This document shows, piece by piece, positions 44,444-53,795 of a stretch of DNA of 64,000 bases. The position numbers and the translations under genes were made by a program. The stretch lies in NCBI RefSeq assembly GCF_000948975.2, contig NZ_CP059735.1:248001-312000 (forward strand), in the 5' to 3' direction. The notes under the pieces are model-generated. The model saw nothing but the letters and a program-made list of their open reading frames with translations, was not told where the DNA came from and searched no databases. Each line of letters opens with the position of its first letter. Position 1 is the stretch's first letter. This stretch comes from Thalassomonas actiniarum (GTDB lineage: Bacteria; Pseudomonadota; Gammaproteobacteria; Enterobacterales; Alteromonadaceae).

Positions 44444-45706
44444 ATGAAAGCCCCTACTGTCGATGATTTCGCTGCTTTAATTGGAATTGATTGGGCAGAT
44501 CAAAAACATGATATCTGCGAGAACCCTACCGGTTCTAAAAAGTACCTTCATTCCGTTGTTTCGAGTAAGCCAGAATCCATTGATAATTGGGCTATGAACC
44601 TAAAAATACGTTATCCAAACAAGCAAGTTGCCATCGCTTGTGAACTTCAAAAAGGACCACTCATTAATGCTTTGAGCAAGTATTCTCATCTTACGATATT
44701 TCCTCTCAACCCTTCTAGCGTCGCCAAATATCGGCAAGCATTTACACCTAGTGGAGCCAAAGACGACCCTTCAGATGCTTATTTACAGGCTGAAATCTTG
44801 GCGCTTCACATGGATAAATTAACGGTAATTCAGCCAGAATCAGCAGAAATCAGAGCATTGTCACAACTTGTGGAGTATCGTCGAAAGATAGTGCAAGACC
44901 GTGTCGATTTAACAAATAAAATTACAGCAACACTAAAAAACTATTATCCACAGGTACTTGAGTGGTTTTCTGAAAAAGACACGATTATTTTTTGTGACTT
45001 TATCAAGAAATGGCCATCATTGATGCAGGCAAAGAAAGCTAAAAAACAGTCCTTACAGACTTTCTTCAATCAACATAATTCCCGATACCCGGAAGTAAAT
45101 GCAACTAGAATTTCGTTAATAAAAAAGGCGACTACGCTAACCGATGATCTGGGAGTTATTGAACCTAATAAGATCTTGATTGAGATTTTAATACCCCAAC
45201 TCAAAGTACTGATTAAAGGGATTGAACAGCTGGACAGTGAAATAAAGCAACGTTATAAAAAGCAAAAGGATAGGGTTATTTTTGATAGTTTCCCTGGAGC
45301 TGGGCCTCAATTAGCCCCTCGCTTACTTGCTGCATTTGGCACAAAACGTGACCGATATACTGATGCATCGGCACTTCAAAAATATGCAGGCATTGCCCCT
45401 GTTATTGAGCGCAGTGGTAAACAAAAGTGGGTACATTGGCGGTATAGTTGCCCAAAATTTTTAAGGCAGACATTTGTGGAATGGGCAGGGTTATCTGTAC
45501 GCTTTTCATTTTGGGCAAAAGCTTATTATGAACAACAAAAAAGCAAAGGTAAGCCACATAATGTGATTATCAGATCACTGGCTTTCAAATGGATAAGGAT
45601 CGCATTCAGGTGTTGGAAAACCCGAACACCTTACAATGAATCTATGTACCTGGAAGCTTTAAAAAGACGGGACTCACCGCTGTTAAAGTTTGCTGTTGGC
45701 GCTTAA
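44444..45706 (+). CDS. IS110 family transposase
   Basis: A 420-residue DEDD recombinase. The N-terminal RuvC-like domain is seen in ALIGIDWADQKHDIC and later DDPSDAYLQAEIL; the C-terminal transposase-20 domain in FDSFPGAGPQLAPRLLAAFG, YTDASALQKYAGIAPV and HNVIIRSLAFKWIRIAF. The ORF is open back to 44204, but a GAGGAGG ribosome site precedes the ATG at 44444, the family start, and the open upstream part overlaps the bridge-RNA region. It appears intact and could be active. Confidence 0.93.
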   Translation: MKAPTVDDFAALIGIDWADQKHDICENPTGSKKYLHSVVSSKPESIDNWAMNLKIRYPNKQVAIACELQKGPLINALSKYSHLTIFPLNPSSVAKYRQAFTPSGAKDDPSDAYLQAEILALHMDKLTVIQPESAEIRALSQLVEYRRKIVQDRVDLTNKITATLKNYYPQVLEWFSEKDTIIFCDFIKKWPSLMQAKKAKKQSLQTFFNQHNSRYPEVNATRISLIKKATTLTDDLGVIEPNKILIEILIPQLKVLIKGIEQLDSEIKQRYKKQKDRVIFDSFPGAGPQLAPRLLAAFGTKRDRYTDASALQKYAGIAPVIERSGKQKWVHWRYSCPKFLRQTFVEWAGLSVRFSFWAKAYYEQQKSKGKPHNVIIRSLAFKWIRIAFRCWKTRTPYNESMYLEALKRRDSPLLKFAVGA

Positions 45707-45738
45707 TTTTTAGTTGTGGTCCACCTCAGGGCGTGTTG

Positions 45739-48700
45739 TTAATTGCTGACTTTCACCAGGCGTACCGCGTCCGCGCTCGCCTGGCCATTGCTGCTGGAAA
45801 CTTCTATGACATATTGCTCGCCGGCGCTGAAAGGAAATTCTCCCAATAAATTCCACTGACCACCCAGCTGGCTGTCATGCTGGTTCACTTCTACCGTGGT
45901 ACTGCCTCCCTGATAAGAAACGGTATAGGGGACATTGTCTGCGCGGTTGTTATGGTAAGTCCACCAGGCATAGACCCGGTAGTTTCCGCTTGAGGTTATT
46001 TGCGGATACCAGCTGAAGGCACCGGAACTGTTGCTGTATACCGAGTTGCCCTGCCAGGGCTGGGGGCCGCTGGAAGTGGTCCAGCTGCCGGCTTTTCCGG
46101 TATTGCTGTCCAGGTTGTCGATTATTATTTCCGCCGGGGCCTGCTCCAGTACGGTTAGCTCCAGGGATACCTGGTCCGTGCCGGTTTGTTGGTCGCTGAC
46201 AAAAATGTCGAAATTCCAGCTGCCGGGCTGGGTCGCTATGCCGGATATTAAACCGCTGTTATTCAGGGTTAAACCATCAGGCAGGGTGCCGGCCACTCCC
46301 CAGCTATAAGGGGGATAGCCGCCGCTGGCCGTTAATTGCACCTGATAGCTTTCGTTGACGGTAGCATCATTCAGGCTCCGGTTGTCTATGAGCAGGGGCG
46401 CGGGTTCTGAAATGGTAATACTTAGCGCTGCCGAAACCTGGGATGCCAGCTGGTCGGTGACGGTCAGGGTGAAATTAAAGGTGCCGCCTAATTGCGGGAT
46501 GCCGGAGATAAAGCCGCTATCGCCGAATGTCAGGCCGTTTGGCAGCACACCGGTGATACTCCACAGGTAGGGAGGCTGGCCTCCTGCGGCGGTCAGGTTG
46601 GCCTGGTAATCTTGTCCGGGACTGCCGTCGGGGAAAAGCAAACTGGTGATGGCCAGCTCAGTGTTGTTGACCGGCACCAGTTTTACGGCATCGGCACTGG
46701 CCTGGCCATTTTCACTCGATACCTGGATATAGTTATCGTTGCCGGGGGAGAAATCAAATTCTCCCAGCAGGTACCATTGCCCTGCCAGGGCGCTGTTATT
46801 TTGCGCCGTGGTTATCACAGCCACGCCGTTATCATGGCTGACGCTGTAAGGTACGGTGGCGGAGCGGTTGCTATGATAAGTCCACCAGGCATAGACCAGA
46901 TAAGAGTTTGCCTGTGTGATATCCGGTGTCCAGCGGTAGCTGGAGCCGGCGTTGTTGTAAAGGGAGCTTGTGCCCCAGGGATTGGCGCCGCTGGAATTGA
47001 GCCAGTTGCCGGTAAAGCTGGTGCCGCTGTCGCCGTTGTCGATAATGATCTCTGTGCCTGCCTGGACTTCATTGACCGCTATGCTCAGGGGAAGCTGGGC
47101 TTGCTGGCCGATATTGTCGGTGACAATAATGTCAAAATTCCATAAACCGGCGAGTAAGGGCACACCCGAAATCTGGCTATCGGTTAATATCAAGTCGGGA
47201 GGCAGGTCGCCGCTATGGCTCCAGCTGTAGGGAGGCACGCCGCCGCTGCCGGACAATAGCGCCGTATATGCCTGGCCCGTCAGGGCATCGGGTAATTGAG
47301 TCGTGTTGATTTCCAGCAAAGGTGCCGGTGTTATCTCCAGGGTAAAGTCCGCCTGACTGCTATTGCTCTGCTGATCCAGAACCTGGATGGTCAGGGGCCA
47401 GCTTCCCGATGCTAAGGGAACCCCGGTTAATATGCCTGAGCTTTCCAGGGTTAAGCCGGACGGCAAGGTACTGGTGCTGCTCCAGCTATAGGGGGCATTG
47501 CCGCCGCTGGCAGAGAAAGCGGCATGATAATTACTGCCAACCTGGCCGGTCGGCAGGGAAAAAGGCGTAACGGTTAAAGCTTGCGGCGCGGCATTGGTGA
47601 CAAGTTTAATGGCATCGGCATTGGCCTGGCCGTTGCTGCTGTTTACCGAAATGTTGTAGCTGTTGCCTGCGCTGAAATCAAAGCTGCCCAGCAATATCCA
47701 TTGGGAAGCCAGAGCCTGATTTTGCTGATTGACCTCTACTATGGTGTTGCCGCCGTCGTGAGCTATGGTATAGGGGACCTTGGTTGAGCGGGTGGAATAA
47801 TGAGTCCACCAGGCGTATACCTGGTAACTGCCGCTTGTGGGGATATCCGCCAACCAGGAAAAACTGCCGTTACTGTTGCTGTACAATGAGTTGCTGCTCC
47901 AGGGATTTTGGCCGCCGGATACCAGCCAGGTACCTGAACTGGCGGTATTGCTGTCGTTATTATCTATGATGATCTCTATCGCTTGATTAGTCTGGCTGAT
48001 CACCAGATCAAAAGTTTTACTGGTGCTGGAGACTTGATCGCTGAGCTGAATCTGGAAACTGAAATTACCGCCTGTTTCGGGTATACCCGAGAGCAGCCCT
48101 TGCGGGCTCAGGCTGAGTCCGGCAGGTAAGGGATCCAGCGCACTCCAGCTATATGGCGGCAGGCCCCCGGTTGCCGTCAGGTTTTGCTGGTAATCTTCTC
48201 CTGCGATCGCATCCGGCAGTACTTGGGTGCTAATGGCCAACGGCGGTGGATTGATCAGCTCCAGGCGCAGAGCATCAACCACAAGCGGAGATAAGCTGGC
48301 ACTCAGATCTATGTTGTGGCTGTTGCCGGCAGTAAAGGAATAACTGCCGAGAGTAAACCAGTTACCGCCGCCGCTGCTTTGATCCAGCTCCACCGTGGAC
48401 AGTCCCTGGGCATGATTGATATGGAAACTGGCCTGATTCGCCCCGGTTTTTTCCTGCCACCAGGCAGAAAGCCGGTAGATCCCGGAGACGGGGATTTGCA
48501 GGGTAAAACGATAGCTGCTGTCAGTGCCGGTTGAGTTTCGTTGCGAGCCGCCGTAAGCCAAAGGGGCTATTTCGCCGGAAAAAGTGCCCGAGAGCGGGGC
48601 GCCGTGATAATCATCATCCAGTATCAGGTCTACCGGCGGTAAACTACTTGCCTGCAAGGCGTTGACGGCATCGACGAGGTTAATTCTGGGTTTGATAAAA

Positions 48701-50070
48701 CCCGAGCCGGGTAAGGTGATGTCGACGCCGGTTAAGGTCAGGGCCGCCAGGCGCTGCTCCATGCCGGATGCCGGTTCGGCCTGTGCCAGCAGGGCGAAAG
48801 CCCCGGCGACATGAGGCGCTGCCATCGAAGTACCGCTCTTGTTTTGGTAGCCGCCGGGCACAGAAGAAATGATACCGGACCCCGGAGCGACTAACGGCAG
48901 CCAGGAAGCGGCATTGCTGAAGCCGGATAAGTTATCGCTGTCTGTGCTCGAGCCCGTGCTGATGGCGCTGGAGATACATCCCGGGCTGTTCAATGCGGTG
49001 TTGTTGCCGTCGTTACCGGCACTGATCACTGTGGCAATACCGGCGGTGCGCAATAAATCGATAATGTTTTTGGTGCTGGTGTTGGCGGCATCACAGGTGA
49101 ACATACGGTTATAGCTGCCGCCCCCCAGGCTCAGGTTTGCCGCTGCAATGGTAAAGTTGTTTCTCTGGGAATAGACATATTCCAGGCCGGCGATAATATC
49201 ACTGGTGTAGGCAAGAATGCAGGGGGTGGTGCTGGCCGAGCCGCACATACCTGAGTCGTCAAAGCGTGAGAAAACCTGGACCGCAATTAAGTCGGCGTCT
49301 TTTGCTACCCCGTCACTGGGAGCGCCGTTGCCGCTGCTGTTGCCGACGGCGATACCGGCAACATGGGTGCCGTGATCACAGCGGCTGACGGAGCAGGGGG
49401 CTGCCGATCCCGGGGCATAAATATCACTGAAGGGGCATACCGAGGTGGCGGAGTGTGGGGCATAAGTGGAAGAAAAGCAGGCTTCCGCCACGACCTTGCC
49501 GGATAAAAAATCATGACCGGCATCCACGCCGGTGTCGAGAATGGCCAGGGTTTGGTTATTGCCAGTAATACCGGCATTATGCAGGGTATTCGCGCCAATT
49601 ACAGGCATGGATGAACTCAGCAAGGGGCTGAGTAAACGGTCTTCTTCCACCGAAAGGATCTGCGGATGGGACAATAGCTCTTTGAAGCCCGAAGCGTCCA
49701 CTTCCATGACCACCAGCGGCAGTACCTTGGTTTTAGCAAGATAGCGGCTGTGTGGATTTTTCAGGGAGCGGGCGAATCTTTGCTGCTGTACATCCAGGCT
49801 GAGTTTTTGTTTGCTGCTACTGTCAGTGCTTTGCTGCTTTAACCGGGCGATCACCCTGATGCGCCTGGTGTCGGTGAGTTTTTTCTTCAGCCTGCGCTCT
49901 TCTCGCGCAGATATCAGCTGCGGGTGTTGGTTTTGTTGCTCTACCTTAATACCTGTTTGTGGTTGCAGTGGCTGCGTTAGTAGCGAGGGGGAGAAAAGCA
50001 ACAGGCACAGGCCTGATAATAAGCAAAAGAGGAAAAGTGAAAATGGCCATAACCTGTGTAAGTTACGCAT
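45739..50070 (-). CDS. Modular S8 subtilisin-like protease with Ig-like and golvesin-like repeats
   Basis: A 1443-residue secreted protease with a signal anchor (8-31), an inhibitor-like propeptide (about 70-140) and a subtilisin domain with Asp179 (ILDTGVD), His233 (DHGTHVAG) and Ser415 (SGTSMAAPH). Four golvesin-type beta domains (the last three opening with DNxDSxTxxxGxW and containing VYAWWTxxxxR) alternate with five He_PIG-like Ig domains (PPYSWxxxxxLPxGLxLxxxGxxxGxP) in the order G-P-G-P-P-G-P-P-G. The G domains contain a near-identical segment ending SSNGQA(N/S)ADA(I/V)KLV. It has no obvious anchor or sorting signal, so it is probably secreted. The IS110 element lies directly downstream but does not truncate it. 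Confidence 0.92.
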   Translation of the reverse strand: MRNLHRLWPFSLFLFCLLSGLCLLLFSPSLLTQPLQPQTGIKVEQQNQHPQLISAREERRLKKKLTDTRRIRVIARLKQQSTDSSSKQKLSLDVQQQRFARSLKNPHSRYLAKTKVLPLVVMEVDASGFKELLSHPQILSVEEDRLLSPLLSSSMPVIGANTLHNAGITGNNQTLAILDTGVDAGHDFLSGKVVAEACFSSTYAPHSATSVCPFSDIYAPGSAAPCSVSRCDHGTHVAGIAVGNSSGNGAPSDGVAKDADLIAVQVFSRFDDSGMCGSASTTPCILAYTSDIIAGLEYVYSQRNNFTIAAANLSLGGGSYNRMFTCDAANTSTKNIIDLLRTAGIATVISAGNDGNNTALNSPGCISSAISTGSSTDSDNLSGFSNAASWLPLVAPGSGIISSVPGGYQNKSGTSMAAPHVAGAFALLAQAEPASGMEQRLAALTLTGVDITLPGSGFIKPRINLVDAVNALQASSLPPVDLILDDDYHGAPLSGTFSGEIAPLAYGGSQRNSTGTDSSYRFTLQIPVSGIYRLSAWWQEKTGANQASFHINHAQGLSTVELDQSSGGGNWFTLGSYSFTAGNSHNIDLSASLSPLVVDALRLELINPPPLAISTQVLPDAIAGEDYQQNLTATGGLPPYSWSALDPLPAGLSLSPQGLLSGIPETGGNFSFQIQLSDQVSSTSKTFDLVISQTNQAIEIIIDNNDSNTASSGTWLVSGGQNPWSSNSLYSNSNGSFSWLADIPTSGSYQVYAWWTHYSTRSTKVPYTIAHDGGNTIVEVNQQNQALASQWILLGSFDFSAGNSYNISVNSSNGQANADAIKLVTNAAPQALTVTPFSLPTGQVGSNYHAAFSASGGNAPYSWSSTSTLPSGLTLESSGILTGVPLASGSWPLTIQVLDQQSNSSQADFTLEITPAPLLEINTTQLPDALTGQAYTALLSGSGGVPPYSWSHSGDLPPDLILTDSQISGVPLLAGLWNFDIIVTDNIGQQAQLPLSIAVNEVQAGTEIIIDNGDSGTSFTGNWLNSSGANPWGTSSLYNNAGSSYRWTPDITQANSYLVYAWWTYHSNRSATVPYSVSHDNGVAVITTAQNNSALAGQWYLLGEFDFSPGNDNYIQVSSENGQASADAVKLVPVNNTELAITSLLFPDGSPGQDYQANLTAAGGQPPYLWSITGVLPNGLTFGDSGFISGIPQLGGTFNFTLTVTDQLASQVSAALSITISEPAPLLIDNRSLNDATVNESYQVQLTASGGYPPYSWGVAGTLPDGLTLNNSGLISGIATQPGSWNFDIFVSDQQTGTDQVSLELTVLEQAPAEIIIDNLDSNTGKAGSWTTSSGPQPWQGNSVYSNSSGAFSWYPQITSSGNYRVYAWWTYHNNRADNVPYTVSYQGGSTTVEVNQHDSQLGGQWNLLGEFPFSAGEQYVIEVSSSNGQASADAVRLVKVSN

Positions 50071-50195
50071 TTTGATGTCCGGCTGTTAATGAATAATTAT
50101 TGGTGCTGGCACTCGTCCTAAGTAGAAAGCTTAAGGTTAATTATAGTTGATGATTATTGATAAGCCCGGAAGCAGGCATGGGATTATGCCATTTG

Positions 50196-50232
50196 ATAGG
50201 TAAAACCTATCGATATGATAAATACTATCGAT
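50196..50232 (+). promoter_or_regulatory. OxyR-type operator upstream of ahpC
   Basis: Four tetranucleotides ATAG, CTAT, ATAA, CGAT at 50196, 50207, 50218 and 50229, each separated by seven bases, fit the OxyR consensus ATAG-N7-CTAT-N7-ATAG-N7-CTAT with only two mismatched bases. A TATGAT at 50256-50261 could be the -10 hexamer, and its -35 region overlaps the operator, as expected for an OxyR-activated promoter. Confidence 0.75.
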
Positions 50233-50351
50233 TATCTTTGTTTTTCTCCTGCCCGTATGATGAACCCAGATTTCAGAACAGCTGCTTCTACACAACAGAA
50301 CTAGCACAAGACAATTTTTCAGCATCATTTTTAACATATTGGAGAGAGCAC

Positions 50352-50921
50352 ATGACGCAATCAATTATCAACACTAAACTTCTTCCTTTCAAAGCCACGG
50401 CTTTTCAAAACGGTGATTTTATCGATGTCAGCGAAGCAGACCTGTTAGGCAAGTGGTCAGTGGTATTTTTCTACCCGGCTGACTTTACCTTTGTTTGTCC
50501 GACCGAGTTAGGCGATATGGCGGATCATTACGAGCAGCTTAAAAACATGGGGGTTGAAGTTTACTCGGTTTCTACCGACACCCATTTCACCCACAAGGCC
50601 TGGCATGATACGTCCGATACTATCGGCAAAATCCAGTTCCCTATGATCGGCGATCCGACCGGCACTATCACACGTAACTTTAATGTGATGATCGAAGAAG
50701 AAGGCCTGGCACTGCGCGGTACTTTCGTGATTAACCCTGAAGGTGAAATCAAGGTTGCAGAGATTAACGATTTAGGTATCGGCCGCTCTGCCAAAGAGTT
50801 GGTTCGCAAAATCCAGGCAGCACAATATGTAGCCGAACATGACGGTGAAGTTTGTCCGGCGGCCTGGCAGCCGGGTGAAGAAACCCTGGCCCCTTCATTA
50901 GATTTAGTCGGTAAAATCTAA
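50352..50921 (+). CDS. ahpC: Alkyl hydroperoxide reductase subunit C (peroxiredoxin)
   Basis: A 189-residue 2-Cys peroxiredoxin: peroxidatic Cys49 in FTFVCPTEL, resolving Cys168 in DGEVCPAAW. AhpC reduces H2O2 and organic peroxides and is recycled by AhpF. The ATG at 50352 follows GGAGAGAGCAC; the frame is open to 50157, but that part overlaps the OxyR operator. Two genes of the ahpC-ahpF pair lie head to tail, separated by 113 bases with a hairpin. Confidence 0.97.
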   Translation: MTQSIINTKLLPFKATAFQNGDFIDVSEADLLGKWSVVFFYPADFTFVCPTELGDMADHYEQLKNMGVEVYSVSTDTHFTHKAWHDTSDTIGKIQFPMIGDPTGTITRNFNVMIEEEGLALRGTFVINPEGEIKVAEINDLGIGRSAKELVRKIQAAQYVAEHDGEVCPAAWQPGEETLAPSLDLVGKI

Positions 50922-50935
50922 GGCCGGTCCCGATT

Positions 50936-50961
50936 AAGCATGCCCCGACTGGGGCATGCTT
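50936..50961 (+). terminator. Strong hairpin between ahpC and ahpF
   Basis: A perfect 11-bp stem AAGCATGCCCC / GGGGCATGCTT with a 4-base loop, without a U-tract. It may attenuate read-through from the highly expressed ahpC into ahpF, or protect the ahpC mRNA 3' end. Confidence 0.6.
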
Positions 50962-51034
50962 GCCACTTTCCTCATTCCTTTCATTGTCTAAGGGCAGACA
51001 AGGTTATTGCCAATTTTTTAGCAGGTAGCATCAG

Positions 51035-52633
51035 ATGTTAGATCCACAAATTAAACAGCAGTTACAAACGTATTTACAACACCTGAAATCCCCGGTTGAA
51101 CTGGCGGTATTTCTCGACAGCAGCGATAAAGCAAAAGAGCTTGATACCCTGGTCAGGGAAATTGCAGCCATGTCGCCTTTGGTTGAGGTGATAACCTTAA
51201 CGGATGAAGGGGAAAGAGCGCCTTCTTTATTGGTACGCTCTAAAGCAAAACAAACCAGCATACGTTTTGCCGGTGTGCCCATGGGGCACGAATTTACTTC
51301 CCTGGTGCTGGCCTTGCTGCACAGCGGTGATCATCCGATAAAACTGGAAGCGGAGGTGATCGAACAAATTCGTCAATTGCCGGGGCAATATCAGTTTGAA
51401 ACCTATGTTTCCCTCAGCTGCCAGAACTGCCCGGACGTGGTGCAGGCGCTGAATATGATGGCGGCGATTAATCCCGCCATCAGCAACGTGATGATCGACG
51501 GCGCCCTGTTCCCGACCGAGGTCAGCGAGCGTAATATTATGGCGGTGCCTTCGGTGTATTTAAACGGTGAGCTGTTTGCTCAGGGGCGCATTAGCTTAAC
51601 GGAAATTTTAAACAAGCTCGACAGCAAATCGGGAGAGCGCCAGGCACAAGCCATCAATGACAAAGAAGCCTTTGACCTTCTGGTGGTCGGCGGTGGTCCG
51701 GCAGGTGCTTCTGCTGCCATCTACGGCGCCCGTAAAGGCATAAAAACCGGTATTGTCGCCGACAGCTTCGGCGGTCAGGTTATGGATACCATGGCGATAG
51801 AAAATTTCATTTCCGTCAAAGGCACCCAGGGTCCCAAGCTGGTGGCCAGCCTGGAAGAACATGTCCGTGATTATGATGTTGATATCATGGACAACCAAAA
51901 AGCCAGGCAGGTGCAGGCGGCAGATCAGCCCGGCGGCAATATAACTATTGAGCTGGAAAACGGTGCCAAGTTACAAACCAAAGCCTTGTTGCTGGCCACC
52001 GGTGCCCGCTGGCGGGAAATGAATGTGCCCGGCGAACAGGAATATAGAGGTAAAGGAGTGGCCTACTGCCCCCATTGCGACGGCCCTTTATTTAAAGGTA
52101 AAGCCGTGGCGGTGATCGGCGGCGGTAATTCCGGCATTGAAGCCGCCATCGATCTGGCGGGTATTGTCAGCAAGGTGACGGTACTGGAATTTGACAGCAA
52201 ACTCAGGGCGGATGAGGTGCTGCAGCAAAAAGCACGCTCTATGGGCAATATTGACATTATCCTGAATGCACGGACCACAAAAGTGACCGGCGACGGGGAA
52301 AAAGTCAGTGGCTTAAATTACACCTGCGGCAGCAGCGGCGAGGCAAAACAGTTAGATGTCGCGGGGATTTTTGTGCAAATCGGCTTAGTGCCCAACAGTC
52401 AGTTTTTGCCAGAGGAGTTGGCACTGAATAACCGTGGTGAAATCATTACTGGCAGCGGCGGCCAAACTAACTTACCCGGCGTGTATGCCGCGGGTGATGT
52501 CACCGACAGCGCCTATAAGCAAATTATCATTGCCATGGGCAGCGGCGCCACGGCGGCTTTGGGAGCCTTTGATTATCTGATGCGGGTACCGCAGCCGGAA
52601 TTAACGGCAATCGTTGAAGAAGACGCCGCATAA
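51035..52633 (+). CDS. ahpF: Alkyl hydroperoxide reductase subunit F
   Basis: A 532-residue flavoprotein: an N-terminal tandem thioredoxin-like domain with the CQNC motif, a FAD-binding domain ([22 protein letters not shown]), the redox disulfide CPHC in [10 protein letters not shown], an NADH-binding [17 protein letters not shown] motif and a C-terminal [15 protein letters not shown]. It transfers electrons from NADH to AhpC. Full length compared with E. coli (521). Confidence 0.97.
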   Translation: MLDPQIKQQLQTYLQHLKSPVELAVFLDSSDKAKELDTLVREIAAMSPLVEVITLTDEGERAPSLLVRSKAKQTSIRFAGVPMGHEFTSLVLALLHSGDHPIKLEAEVIEQIRQLPGQYQFETYVSLSCQNCPDVVQALNMMAAINPAISNVMIDGALFPTEVSERNIMAVPSVYLNGELFAQGRISLTEILNKLDSKSGERQAQAINDKEAFDLLVVGGGPAGASAAIYGARKGIKTGIVADSFGGQVMDTMAIENFISVKGTQGPKLVASLEEHVRDYDVDIMDNQKARQVQAADQPGGNITIELENGAKLQTKALLLATGARWREMNVPGEQEYRGKGVAYCPHCDGPLFKGKAVAVIGGGNSGIEAAIDLAGIVSKVTVLEFDSKLRADEVLQQKARSMGNIDIILNARTTKVTGDGEKVSGLNYTCGSSGEAKQLDVAGIFVQIGLVPNSQFLPEELALNNRGEIITGSGGQTNLPGVYAAGDVTDSAYKQIIIAMGSGATAALGAFDYLMRVPQPELTAIVEEDAA

Positions 52634-52642
52634 GCGGCATCT

Positions 52643-53554
52643 TTAATCTTCAGACTGGTTAAAAAGCCCGTCGACCGAGGCGCGGATCGAGCCGACCACC
52701 TCCCGGATACAGGCCAGCCGCGAATAACCGGGACGAACCAGCAAAGAGATCAGCCTCACCGGCGGCGGTGTGGTAAAAGGGATATAACGTATGGCATTAC
52801 CCGGCACCTGGTTAAGGGTTGCCAGCTGGGGTAACAGGGTAATGCCCATATTGCTGGTCACCATGTGGCGCAGGGTCTCTAAGCTGGTGGCTTTAAATCT
52901 GTGATCTTCATTGGCGCCGGCGGTAAAGCAGTAACCCAGTGCCTGATCCCTTAAACAATGGCCGTCCTCAAGGGTCAGGATTTGCTGATCTTTAAGGTCA
53001 TTCAGCACCAGGGATTTTTTATCCGCCAGGGCATGCTGGGGAGAGCAGGCCAAGACCAGCGGCTCTTCAAACAGATCATAACGTTCGAATTTATCCATAT
53101 CATCAAGCCAGGGTAATACCAGTACATCCAGTTTTCCTTCATCCAGCGCCTGGAGCAAATGCCGGGTTTTATCTTCATGCAGGAAAAAATTGATCTTCGG
53201 CAGACGGCTATTGAGTCCCGCCATGATATGGGGCAAAACATAAGGCGCCAGCGTCGGGATCAGCCCCAGGTGCAAATCACCGGATAAAGGATCGAGCAAG
53301 GCTTGGGCGGACTCTTCAAAGGCGCTGGCGGCCCTGAGTACTTTACGTGCCTCTAACACCAGCTGCTCACCTGCCGGTGTCAGCATCACCTGGCGGGTTT
53401 GCCGCTCCACTAACTGTAAACCCAGTTGCTGCTCCAGTTTGATGATCTGGCCGCTCAGGGTGGGCTGGCTGACAAAACAGGATTGTGCCGCCCGGCCAAA
53501 GTGGCGGAAATTATCAATTGCATCCAGGTATTGCAGGTCTCTGAGTTTAATCAT
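52643..53554 (-). CDS. oxyR: Hydrogen peroxide sensor regulator OxyR
   Basis: A 303-residue LysR regulator with the OxyR signature: MIKLRDLQYL start, VSQPTLSGQIIKLEQQLGLQLVER helix-turn-helix, and the redox-sensing cysteines Cys200 (LEDGHCLRDQ) and Cys209 (GYCF), corresponding to C199/C208 in E. coli. The ATG at 53554 is preferred to the upstream TTG at 53563. It is convergent with ahpF. An OxyR half-box overlaps its own start codon. Confidence 0.95.
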   Translation of the reverse strand: MIKLRDLQYLDAIDNFRHFGRAAQSCFVSQPTLSGQIIKLEQQLGLQLVERQTRQVMLTPAGEQLVLEARKVLRAASAFEESAQALLDPLSGDLHLGLIPTLAPYVLPHIMAGLNSRLPKINFFLHEDKTRHLLQALDEGKLDVLVLPWLDDMDKFERYDLFEEPLVLACSPQHALADKKSLVLNDLKDQQILTLEDGHCLRDQALGYCFTAGANEDHRFKATSLETLRHMVTSNMGITLLPQLATLNQVPGNAIRYIPFTTPPPVRLISLLVRPGYSRLACIREVVGSIRASVDGLFNQSED

Positions 53555-53567
53555 AGTTAGCAACTAT
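53553..53567 (-). promoter_or_regulatory. OxyR half-operator over the oxyR start
   Basis: ATAG and CTAT separated by seven bases (53553-53567) form one perfect OxyR half-site that overlaps the oxyR start codon at 53554. It would suit autorepression. The second half on either side matches poorly. Confidence 0.45.
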
Positions 53568-53795
53568 AACATTTAAATTTTTAAGTGGTATTTTCAATAA
53601 TATAAAGCTTTACCGCGTCAAATCAAGAGGCCGGACCTCTAACTACAGGGGTTTTCGTATTTTAACGCCTGGCTGGTATTGTGTTTATGTTAAGTTGTTG
53701 TTACTTTTTGTGAGGATGTGTTGGCATTTTGCTGCTAAAAAAGTTTTAACTTATTTATTTTAAAGTAAATATTACTGCTAGTTGGAGGAAGACAG

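Larger units (their letters stand above)
44245..45727 (+). mobile_element. IS110-family insertion sequence
   Basis: A single-transposase element of about 1.5 kb, visibly more AT-rich than its flanks. Left end candidate GGTGGAAC (44247-44254) and right end candidate GGTCCACC (45718-45725) are imperfect inverted copies (7 of 8). IS110 members have no long terminal repeats and insert without target duplication, so the true ends cannot be fixed here. It lies between paiB and the S8 protease gene and interrupts neither. About 200 bases of non-coding DNA precede the transposase and only about 20 follow. Confidence 0.75.

Noticed and set aside
46492-47145. 217-residue plus-strand ORF inside the S8 protease gene
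   Set aside because: Antisense shadow of the repeated, GC-rich golvesin/Ig coding sequence; composition follows the opposite strand.
50157-50351. N-terminal extension of AhpC
   Set aside because: The extension spans the OxyR operator and -10; the family N-terminus begins at 50352 with a good ribosome site.
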